From assembly GCA_004762155.1 (NCBI GenBank), contig SIHP01000002.1:186001-250000 (forward strand): a DNA stretch of 64,000 nt, written 5' to 3'. The position numbers and the translations under genes were made by a program. The stretch's first letter is position 1, and each line of letters opens with the position of its first letter. The notes beneath the pieces were generated by a model. That model was not told where the DNA came from, searched no databases, and saw nothing but the letters and a program-made list of their open reading frames with translations. Source of the stretch: Flavobacteriaceae bacterium (GTDB taxonomy: Bacteria; Bacteroidota; Bacteroidia; Flavobacteriales; Flavobacteriaceae). Shown in pieces: positions 10,214 to 17,673 of this stretch.

Positions 10214-10795
10214 TTATAATTTTTTTAACGCTTGTTTTATTAGAACCTCAACACTTGCATCTGGAACTTCTTTTAAAATACTAGTTAATACTTTATCGGT
10301 TTGCTTTCTTGCAAAGCCAAGAACCTCCAAAGCAGATAACGCTTCTTCTCTATTTGTATTGTTTTGAGATACAGAAACTTCATCCATATCAAACGTTTTT
10401 AACACTTTATCTTTTAAATCAACAATAACACGTTGAGCCGTTTTTGCACCTATTCCTTTTACAGACTGAATAAGCTTTACGTTTTCAGATGCAATTGCTT
10501 GTTGAATCTCTTCTGATGTCATAGAAGATAACATTGTTCTTGCAATACTTGCTCCTACTCCAGATACAGAAATTAATAACTTGAAAATTTCTCTTTCTAA
10601 CTTAGATATAAAACCATATAAAGTATGTGCATCTTCACGAATAGATAAAAAAGAATATAACAACACATTTTCATCATTTGGCAATGATGAAAATGTGTTT
10701 AAGGAAATATTTAATAAGTATCCAACGCCATTGCAATCTACAACAACATATGTTGGATTTTTCTCAACCAACTTCCCCTTTATTTGCGTGATCAT
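10214..10795 (-). CDS. ruvA: Holliday junction DNA helicase subunit RuvA
   Basis: A 193-residue protein of normal length. RuvA binds four-way DNA junctions as a tetramer and loads the RuvB motor for branch migration. The N-terminal OB-fold is followed by two helix-hairpin-helix motifs (LLISVSGVGASIARTM and IQSVKGIGAKTAQRVI, residues about 75-130). The flexible linker and the C-terminal RuvB-binding domain (about 145-193, ALSALEVLGFARKQ) follow. It sits directly upstream of sprA with a six-base gap. The start ATG fits the usual MITQIKGKL opening. Confidence 0.97.
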   Translation of the reverse strand: MITQIKGKLVEKNPTYVVVDCNGVGYLLNISLNTFSSLPNDENVLLYSFLSIREDAHTLYGFISKLEREIFKLLISVSGVGASIARTMLSSMTSEEIQQAIASENVKLIQSVKGIGAKTAQRVIVDLKDKVLKTFDMDEVSVSQNNTNREEALSALEVLGFARKQTDKVLTSILKEVPDASVEVLIKQALKKL

Positions 10796-10866
10796 TCTTT
10801 CCTTTTTTTTAAGACCTCTAAAGTATGGAATTTATTATTGCTAATAAAACCCTTTTTTACTGCTTT

Positions 10867-13149
10867 TTAACTGTTTGTGTTTTTTTCTCTCTCTTGTGCA
10901 TCTATTGCCGTAACTGCTGCCATATTTACCATTTCGTCTACGCTTGCACCTAACTGTAATACATGTACAGGCTTGCTTAAACCTAATAAAATTGGACCAA
11001 TAGACTCAGCCCCATCCAACTCTTTCATTAATTTATAAGTAATGTTTGCTGATTCTAAATTTGGAAAAATAAGCACATTTACCTTTTTTCCATTTAATTT
11101 AGAAAATGGATATTTTTTAGTTAATAAATCTGGGTTTAAAGCAAAATCTGCTTGAAGCTCTCCATCTACAACCATATCTTTATAATATCGGTGCATATAT
11201 TTAACAGCTTCATTAATTTTTTCTGAACTTTCTGATTTAGCAGATCCAAAATTAGAAAAACCTAACATGGCTATATTTGGAGTAACACCAAACATTTTTG
11301 CTAAATTAGAAGTGTACTGTGTAATTTTAACTAAATGTTTTGCTGTTGGATTAATATTAAGCGTAGTATCCGCTAAGAATATTGGTCCTTGTTTGGTTAA
11401 CATTAAATTAGTTGCCGCAACCCTTCTTACACCTTTATCTTTTTCTATTAGTTCTAATATTGGTTTTATTACAGCTGAATATGGTCTTGAATATCCTATA
11501 ATTAAACCATCTGCTTCTCCTTCATTTACCATCATTGCTGCAAAATAATTACGCTCGCGCATCCATTTTTCTGCTTCATATAATGTAATTCCTTTTCGTT
11601 GACGTGACTCCCAGAATACTTTAGCAAAACGAGTTCTTCTTTCTTTTTCTTCTTCTGTTTTTGGATCTATAATTAAAACATCACTATCGAACCCTAATTC
11701 TTTTTTTAATTCTAAAATAAGATTTCTATTTCCTAATAAAATTGGAATTCCTATCCGTTCTTCAAGAACTCTTTGTGCTGCTTTTAACACATCTAAATGA
11801 TCTGCTTCTGCAAAAATTATTTTCTTTAATTTTCTTCTAGCTCTATCATGTAACAAACGTACTTCTCTGTTAGCAGAACCTGAACGATCCATTAATTCAT
11901 TTCTGTACCCATTCCAATCTTCAATTGGTTTTTGCGCAACACCACTTTCAATTGCTGCTTTTGCAATTGCTGGTGGTATTTCGTAAATTAATCTTGGATC
12001 AAATGGTTTTGGTATGATATAATCTTTACCAAAAGAAAGACTTACTTCATCATAAACAATATTTACTTGTTCTGGAACTGTTTGTTTTGCTAAATTAGCT
12101 AAAGCATGTACAGCTGCCATTTTCATTTCTTCATTAATCGCTGTAGCTCTAACATCTAAAGCTCCTCTAAAAATAAAAGGAAATCCCAATACATTATTAA
12201 CCTGGTTTGGATTATCAGACCTTCCTGTTGCCATAATAATATCATCTCGAGTTGCTACTGCTAAATCGTATGTTATTTCTGGTTCTGGATTTGCCATTGC
12301 AAAAACAATTGGCTTTTTTGCCATAGACAATAACATTTCTGGCGAAACGACATTTCCTTTAGATAATCCAATAAAAACATCAGCATTATGCATTGCCTCT
12401 TCTAAAGTATTTAAATCTTTATCCGTAGCAAATTCTGCTTTTTGAGATGTTAAATTCCCTCTGTCTTTTCTAATAACACCTTTGCTGTCACACATGACAA
12501 CATTTTCTCTTTTTGCACCTAACTCTAAATACAAACGTGTACATGAAATTGCAGCGGCACCTGCTCCGTTTACTACAATTTTAACATCTGCTATATTTTT
12601 TTCATTAATCTCTAATGCATTTTTTAGTGCAGCAGTAGAAATGATTGCAGTACCATGTTGATCATCATGCATTACAGGAATATCTAATTCTTCCTTTAAA
12701 CGACGTTCTATTTCAAAAGCTTCTGGAGCTTTAATATCTTCTAAATTTATACCTCCAAATGTTGGTGCAATTGCTTTTACTGTTTCTACAAATTTATCTA
12801 CATCTGTAGCGTCAACTTCAATATCAAAAACATCAATATCAGCAAATATTTTAAAAAGCAATCCTTTACCTTCCATTACTGGCTTTGAGGCTTCAGGACC
12901 AATATCTCCTAAACCCAAAACTGCTGTTCCGTTAGAAATTACAGCTACTAAGTTTCCTTTTGAGGTATATTTATAAACATTCTTTTTGTCTTCTGCTATT
13001 GCTAAACAAGGTTCTGCTACTCCTGGAGAATATGCTAAAGATAAATCGTGTTGAGTTGCGTATTTTTTTGTTGGAATTACTTCTATTTTACCAGGTTTTG
13101 GTTTTTCGTGGTATTGTAATGCCTCTTGTTTTTTACGTGAATCACTCAT
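10867..13149 (-). CDS. maeB: NADP-dependent malic enzyme with phosphotransacetylase-like domain
   Basis: A 760-residue two-domain enzyme that decarboxylates malate to pyruvate with reduction of NADP. The malic domain carries SLAYSPGVAEPCLAIA near residue 35, and the nucleotide-binding fold has the motif VNGAGAAA near residue 193. From about residue 430 a domain related to phosphate acetyltransferase follows (for example TNLMLTKQGPIFLADTT). In the MaeB family this second domain is regulatory, sensing acetyl-CoA, and is not known to be catalytic. Cofactor choice is inferred from family membership. A likely promoter lies 34 bases upstream, and ruvA follows after 71 bases. Confidence 0.95.
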   Translation of the reverse strand: MSDSRKKQEALQYHEKPKPGKIEVIPTKKYATQHDLSLAYSPGVAEPCLAIAEDKKNVYKYTSKGNLVAVISNGTAVLGLGDIGPEASKPVMEGKGLLFKIFADIDVFDIEVDATDVDKFVETVKAIAPTFGGINLEDIKAPEAFEIERRLKEELDIPVMHDDQHGTAIISTAALKNALEINEKNIADVKIVVNGAGAAAISCTRLYLELGAKRENVVMCDSKGVIRKDRGNLTSQKAEFATDKDLNTLEEAMHNADVFIGLSKGNVVSPEMLLSMAKKPIVFAMANPEPEITYDLAVATRDDIIMATGRSDNPNQVNNVLGFPFIFRGALDVRATAINEEMKMAAVHALANLAKQTVPEQVNIVYDEVSLSFGKDYIIPKPFDPRLIYEIPPAIAKAAIESGVAQKPIEDWNGYRNELMDRSGSANREVRLLHDRARRKLKKIIFAEADHLDVLKAAQRVLEERIGIPILLGNRNLILELKKELGFDSDVLIIDPKTEEEKERRTRFAKVFWESRQRKGITLYEAEKWMRERNYFAAMMVNEGEADGLIIGYSRPYSAVIKPILELIEKDKGVRRVAATNLMLTKQGPIFLADTTLNINPTAKHLVKITQYTSNLAKMFGVTPNIAMLGFSNFGSAKSESSEKINEAVKYMHRYYKDMVVDGELQADFALNPDLLTKKYPFSKLNGKKVNVLIFPNLESANITYKLMKELDGAESIGPILLGLSKPVHVLQLGASVDEMVNMAAVTAIDAQEREKNTNS

Positions 13150-13454
13150 AATTAACTAAATTGTTGTTTGTTTGCGAAGTAACAAATATATGTATTTTGT
13201 TTAGCCGAGCTGTATAAAGTTTTTAATCCTTTTAAAAAGGAATATTTCTTTATAAGACTGAGTGTTTTTGTTTATTTCAACAACAATTTATTTAATTATC
13301 TTTTTTTACATTTTATCGTTAATATTAAATCTTAATTTAAAACAAAGCTTCGTTTTTCATTTTAAGTTAACTAGTATAGTTCTAGTTTTATTAAAAATCA
13401 AAAAAATAGAAAAAATTTTTATCCTTATATTATTGGTTAAGTTCTTTCATTCAT
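13150..13454. other. Intergenic region upstream of malic enzyme
   Basis: About 305 AT-rich bases without a credible gene. A plus-strand open frame at 13262-13492 is low-complexity, rich in Phe, Ile, Leu and Lys, and runs into the opposing gene, so it is not called. The half nearest maeB holds its probable -7 box and a short inverted repeat, TCCTTTT/AAAAGGA, near 13227-13241. Confidence 0.6.
13183..13190 (-). promoter_or_regulatory. Probable maeB promoter -7 box
   Basis: The minus strand reads TATATTTG, an exact match to the Bacteroidota -7 consensus TAnnTTTG, 34 bases before the maeB start. No convincing TTG -33 box is seen at the usual spacing, so this rests on the -7 box alone. Confidence 0.45.
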
Positions 13455-14024
13455 TTAAAAATTCCATTGCGCAACAAAACAATAAGCAGTAAGATTATAA
13501 ATTTTATTAATGCTTACATTTATATTCGCTCCAAGCGAAAACCTTGAAGATGTATAAAAAAGTAATTTGGATTTTAAAGGCAAAGAAACAGTACTTGAAT
13601 GATAATTAATTTTAGCATTATCTCTATTTTCAAAATAACTCAATTCATTATCCCAGATATCAAAACCATGAACACTATAGAAATAGCCAACACCAACTGC
13701 CAACTCTAAATGTATCCATTTGTAAAGTTTAATATCCCTTCCATATAATAAATTAAATTCCACGTTACACCTTCCACTATCATTAAAAAGATCTAAATTT
13801 TGTCCGTTATTTACTGCAACATAAAATCGATGCTTTTCCAAGGTCATTATTAGACTCAAACCAGCATATATCCCATCGGCACTAATTAAACCTTCCTTTT
13901 TTTGAGGCTGAAAACCTCCATAAGCTAATGAAACTGCACTCAGTTTTAACTTATTTTCTTGAGCATGATTTTTTAAAGAAAATAACACCAAAATTATTAC
14001 TATTATAAAATATTTTTTCATCAT
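13455..14024 (-). CDS. Secreted or outer-membrane protein of unknown function
   Basis: No family was recognised. The start at 14024 (MMKKYF) is preferred over an upstream in-frame one at 14096, because it puts a standard signal peptide at the N-terminus with cleavage after NHAQ. The mature part, about 170 residues, alternates short strands with turns, is rich in Tyr and Phe, and ends in Phe (AQWNF). That pattern suggests a small outer-membrane beta-barrel. It follows the CDP-alcohol phosphatidyltransferase gene at a distance of about 195 bases and may be transcribed separately. A structure prediction would be the quickest test of the barrel idea. Confidence 0.6.
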   Translation of the reverse strand: MMKKYFIIVIILVLFSLKNHAQENKLKLSAVSLAYGGFQPQKKEGLISADGIYAGLSLIMTLEKHRFYVAVNNGQNLDLFNDSGRCNVEFNLLYGRDIKLYKWIHLELAVGVGYFYSVHGFDIWDNELSYFENRDNAKINYHSSTVSLPLKSKLLFYTSSRFSLGANINVSINKIYNLTAYCFVAQWNF

Positions 14025-14218
14025 TAAAATTAGATTTCTGTTTGTTTTTATTCTTTTTCCCTTACTATATTCTATCAAAAAAACAGAAACTAACACCCAT
14101 TAAAACAACACATTAACACAACCTCAGTTATTACTAATGTTGCTAGTTTTCAAAACTAAGCCTTTGTATCAATATGATTAAAAGTCTAAATACCTAACTT
14201 TAATATTTAGCTTATTTG

Positions 14219-14854
14219 TTATCCATTTAGGTATTCATTTCGTTTAAAATCTATTCCTTTTCTAATTAAATACGCATGATATGCACTTGGAACATCATGT
14301 GACCATTTTGGTAGAATTAATATTATTAAAATCACATCTATATGTGACACTAACCCCATAATTATGGCTAAAGTAAAAGGAAAACCTGCATGATTAAACC
14401 CAATTAATGAAGTAAACGCAATTAATAAACTAATTCCCCAAAGTTTTGAAAGAAAAGCATGTGTACATGTTTCTTTTTTAAACTTTACCAGACTTATTAT
14501 ATAACAAGCTAATTCCATAACTAGGACTGTCCAAATAACTATTGAGTTATTTGAAATAAGCTTAGGATATAAAACCCATGTTGCAATACCAATAGACAAC
14601 CAAAAAACCATATCTGTTTGACTATCCATTCTTCTTAATTTTTCCGAAGAGATGTTTTGTTTTCTAGCAATTATTCCGTCTAGTATATCAGAAATTAAGC
14701 CTAAATACATTAGTATTAAAATGATCATTTTTGCATTTTCTCCAATAAAATAAGCTAACGCTAAAATTATTGGTGCTAACAAAAAGCGGAATACAATTAA
14801 TGCTACAGGTATATTTATGTTTGACAACTTACTATTACGGTTTCTTGTTTTCAT
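14219..14854 (-). CDS. CDP-alcohol phosphatidyltransferase family membrane protein
   Basis: A 211-residue polytopic membrane protein. It carries the family's active-site pattern D56-x2-D59-G60-x2-A63-R64, then D77-x3-D81. These enzymes move a phosphatidyl group from CDP-diacylglycerol to an alcohol such as glycerol phosphate, serine or inositol; the acceptor here cannot be read from sequence. The usual second glycine, eight residues after the arginine, is leucine (L73) here, while all four acidic metal-binding residues remain. It follows the 14875-15420 gene by 20 bases, so it is probably co-transcribed with two envelope proteins. Confidence 0.85.
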   Translation of the reverse strand: MKTRNRNSKLSNINIPVALIVFRFLLAPIILALAYFIGENAKMIILILMYLGLISDILDGIIARKQNISSEKLRRMDSQTDMVFWLSIGIATWVLYPKLISNNSIVIWTVLVMELACYIISLVKFKKETCTHAFLSKLWGISLLIAFTSLIGFNHAGFPFTLAIIMGLVSHIDVILIILILPKWSHDVPSAYHAYLIRKGIDFKRNEYLNG

Positions 14855-14874
14855 TTTTAACGCTTTATCTATAA

Positions 14875-15420
14875 TTAAAACATATATCCTATTGAAAAAC
14901 CACCTCTAAAAACAAAATCAGGTGAAGCGTTATCTAGTTTTAAATTTCTACCACTACCTAAAGATAATTCTGCTGTAAAACCTTTTGAACTCACCCATTT
15001 ATTTCCTACTGAAAAACCTAAACCAACATCAAAATAATTTTCTTCATCATCAGAAAAAAACAATGATTCGGAATATGTTCCTGATGCGAATTTTGAAAAA
15101 GCTTCCACAAAAAAACCTTTTACACCAAAATCTTCTTTATTAAAAAAGTAGTATCTAAAAAAAGAAGTAACTGCTATTTTCTCATAAAAATCATCATTTT
15201 TAAAATTCCAAAGAAAAGAGACTCCATAAGTCATATCAGATTTATTAAAACGCTCATAACTGATATCTAAAGCACTAAAAAAAACAAGCTCAGAAACATC
15301 AATTTTAATTTCGTTTTTTGCTCTTGAATCTTCAATGTTTTCTTGTGAAAAGATTTGTATTGTAATCAAAAGGAATAAAAAAAACAAGCCTTTTTTAAAT
15401 GTAAAATTAGTTTTCATCAT
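14875..15420 (-). CDS. Probable outer-membrane beta-barrel protein, unknown function
   Basis: A 181-residue protein with a signal peptide (MMKTNFTFKKGLFFLFLLI, cleavage after IFSQ). The mature part has short amphipathic strands, aspartate-rich turns and a C-terminal aromatic residue (IGYMF), the usual ending of outer-membrane barrels. No specific family was recognised. It lies 34 bases after the repeat protein at 15455-16144 and 20 bases before the phosphatidyltransferase, so the three are likely one transcription unit. What links them functionally is not visible. Confidence 0.65.
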   Translation of the reverse strand: MMKTNFTFKKGLFFLFLLITIQIFSQENIEDSRAKNEIKIDVSELVFFSALDISYERFNKSDMTYGVSFLWNFKNDDFYEKIAVTSFFRYYFFNKEDFGVKGFFVEAFSKFASGTYSESLFFSDDEENYFDVGLGFSVGNKWVSSKGFTAELSLGSGRNLKLDNASPDFVFRGGFSIGYMF

Positions 15421-15454
15421 TTTTAAATATTTAGTTATTATTCAAGTATCTATT

Positions 15455-16144
15455 TTAAAAACTCCAATTAAAAAAAGGAAGTTTTCGTTTTTCATTAACA
15501 TTCCAAAGACCAATTTGTATTCCTTTGGTTTTGGCACTTCTATTGATCAATCCTATTTGAATTCCATGTATTTCTTTACCATAATTGGTTCCTCCTATTT
15601 GTACACCTTTCATTAATAATGATGCGTTTTGTATGGAAACCTGAACTCCATTACTGTATAGAGTTTCATTTAATAAGCCAGAAATTTGAATTCCATTAGA
15701 CTTATCCATTGCATTCCATATTCCTGCAATTGCAATTCCGTTATTTAGTATTCCAAATTGCGCAATTGTTCCAAGAGTTACTCCATTAAAACTTATTTTT
15801 CCAATTGTTCCCGTTGATATGTTTATTCCATTAATAACTTCATCAAACTGATAATCTTTTTTATTGAATTTTCCATTAACAATAAGTACTCTTGAAATAG
15901 GTGAACCATTTCCTATTGGTGCTAAAAAACCTAAACCAGGAATCTCTAATCTTATTCCGTTTGTTTTTACAAACCGTTGTTTGTTTCCTAATTCTGGAAA
16001 AGCACCCAATGCAATTCCGTTAATTGTGGTGTTTTGAGTATGAAATGTTCCAAATACATATTTTATTTTTTTATCATATGCTTGACTAAACATTGTAATG
16101 CTAAATAAAATTATACCCGTAAAAATGAACCTTCTTGTATGCAT
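15455..16144 (-). CDS. Secreted repeat protein resembling LA_2272-type surface repeats
   Basis: A 229-residue protein with a signal peptide (cleavage after MFSQ, about residue 20). The mature part contains about ten short repeats with the core N/K-G-I/V-x-I/L-x-G/S, for example SNGIQISGLLN, IHGIQIGLIN and TKGIQIGLWN, becoming most regular toward the C-terminus. The pattern fits a right-handed beta-helix or solenoid and resembles the LA_2272 surface-repeat family first named in Leptospira. Function is unknown. It is transcribed away from an AraC-type regulator gene across a gap carrying a perfect palindrome, so that regulator may control it. Confidence 0.65.
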   Translation of the reverse strand: MHTRRFIFTGIILFSITMFSQAYDKKIKYVFGTFHTQNTTINGIALGAFPELGNKQRFVKTNGIRLEIPGLGFLAPIGNGSPISRVLIVNGKFNKKDYQFDEVINGINISTGTIGKISFNGVTLGTIAQFGILNNGIAIAGIWNAMDKSNGIQISGLLNETLYSNGVQVSIQNASLLMKGVQIGGTNYGKEIHGIQIGLINRSAKTKGIQIGLWNVNEKRKLPFFNWSF

Positions 16145-16236
16145 TTATTTATTGTTTTCTATAAATTAGACAGTCCAAAATAACAGTAGATTAAAGCGAT
16201 TTGCAAGGAAAGTAATTGGTCATTCATGAATTTACC

Positions 16237-16260
16237 GCTTGATATTCATGAATATCAAGC
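16237..16260. promoter_or_regulatory. 24-bp perfect palindrome, candidate operator
   Basis: The half-site GCTTGATATTCA is followed immediately by its exact reverse complement. Outer arms AATTGGT (16214-16220) and ACCAATT (16261-16267) also match as inverted repeats. A second, 12-bp palindrome, TGTTAATTAACA, is at 16299-16310. The site lies between divergent genes and lacks a T run, so a terminator is unlikely. A binding site for the adjacent AraC-type regulator is the simplest inference. Confidence 0.5.
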
Positions 16261-16379
16261 ACCAATTTTACAGTTATAGGAATTATAAAAACATCGCTTG
16301 TTAATTAACATTATAAATAGCTTCTTAATTATTATCTTTAAAGTTTGTAGCTAACCTTTTACCCCTTAAAATTCAAACT

Positions 16380-17561
16380 TTGGAGATTACAGATTTCTTT
16401 AACTTCTTTTTACTAATAAGTGCATTACACGGCTTCTTATTCTGCTTTCTGTTATTCTTTTCTAAGAATGGTAAAGTGAAGAGTACAATTTTTATTATGC
16501 TTTTGGTTTTAGCAATATCGCTAAACAACTTCCAATCGTGGCTTATGGTTAAAAAAGCCAGTTATTCGTTTTTAAAATATATTGAAGTTCCTTGGCATTT
16601 TTTAATAGCTCCTTTTTTTTACATGTTTTTAATTCACTATTTAAAAACAGAAAAAAAACAGTTTAATATTTTAAAAATTATACTGCCTTTTTTTATTTTT
16701 TTAGTGAGTATTAGAGTAGGTTTTACATATTATTACAATAACCAAGAAATTGCTGATGTTACCTATCTGTTTAAAAAATATAGAGTTTTTGAAGAGGTAA
16801 TTAGTGTACTTTTTTCTCTTGGAATTTACGGATACTCTTTTTACCTTTTTATGTTATCAAAAAAAGAAAAGACAACTACAGAAACTTTATTTTATGATGA
16901 CTTAAAATGGATTTACAATTTCTTTTTACTAAGTGCTTTAGGATATCTTTTATGGTTAATTCCATTAATTATTACGCTATTTTCTAATTATAACGTGTTC
17001 ATCTACTCTTATTATCCGTTACGAATTTTTACTACCATTTTAATTTATTGGTTAGGATATCAATCTGTAATACAATTAAAACTGGTTAATGAAAGAAAGT
17101 ATTTAAGAGCACAATTACACACTACGCAAAACAATACTGTTGTAAAAAAAACAGAAAATAAATCAAATATAACTAACACTAATCAACTAAACATACCAGA
17201 AGATATCATACAATATGTTTTAAAGAATTTAGACGTATTTGAAAAAAACCAAGAATATACATCACAAAAAATCACGTTAAATTCTTTGGCAAAAAAACTG
17301 AATACCAACACGAATTATCTATCTAAAATAATCAATCATTATAAAGGCACTTCGTTTTCTAATTACTTAAATATGTTAAGAATTAATAATATTGATCATC
17401 AACTTAAAAATAATTCTATCATTAGAAAGTTTACTATAAAGGCAATTGCTCAAGAAGCTGGTTTTAATACCGCTGATTCTTTTTCTAAAGTTTTCTTTAA
17501 ATTAAAAGGTATTAGGCCATCTGAATACATCAAAAACATAGAAAAAAGCAACGGAAACTAA
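16380..17561 (+). CDS. Membrane-anchored AraC family transcriptional regulator
   Basis: A 393-residue protein with about seven hydrophobic membrane segments in residues 5-235 and a C-terminal AraC-type double helix-turn-helix at about 290-385. The first DNA-binding helix region is LAKKLNTNTNYLSKIINHY, and the second includes IKAIAQEAGFNTADSFSKVF with the usual G-x-R-P-S-E-Y ending. The 7TM-AraC arrangement is common in Bacteroidota and suggests sensing at the membrane; the signal is unknown. The start codon is TTG at 16380, chosen because the following residues (ITDFFNFFLLISALHG) look like the normal N-terminus. It is divergent from the repeat protein gene and may act on the palindrome between them. 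Confidence 0.88.
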   Translation: MEITDFFNFFLLISALHGFLFCFLLFFSKNGKVKSTIFIMLLVLAISLNNFQSWLMVKKASYSFLKYIEVPWHFLIAPFFYMFLIHYLKTEKKQFNILKIILPFFIFLVSIRVGFTYYYNNQEIADVTYLFKKYRVFEEVISVLFSLGIYGYSFYLFMLSKKEKTTTETLFYDDLKWIYNFFLLSALGYLLWLIPLIITLFSNYNVFIYSYYPLRIFTTILIYWLGYQSVIQLKLVNERKYLRAQLHTTQNNTVVKKTENKSNITNTNQLNIPEDIIQYVLKNLDVFEKNQEYTSQKITLNSLAKKLNTNTNYLSKIINHYKGTSFSNYLNMLRINNIDHQLKNNSIIRKFTIKAIAQEAGFNTADSFSKVFFKLKGIRPSEYIKNIEKSNGN

Positions 17562-17673
17562 TTATCATCTACTGCTTTTGAAAAATAAAAATGTTTTTTG
17601 AACTTATTAACTATTAGTTAACAAATAATTACTGAAATTTGCATTGAAGCATAAATCTTTAAAAATCATCCTC

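Noticed and set aside
13262..13492. Plus-strand open frame of 76 codons in the gap upstream of malic enzyme
   Set aside because: Low-complexity Phe/Ile/Leu/Lys composition, no promoter or family resemblance, and it overlaps the 3' end of the opposing gene.
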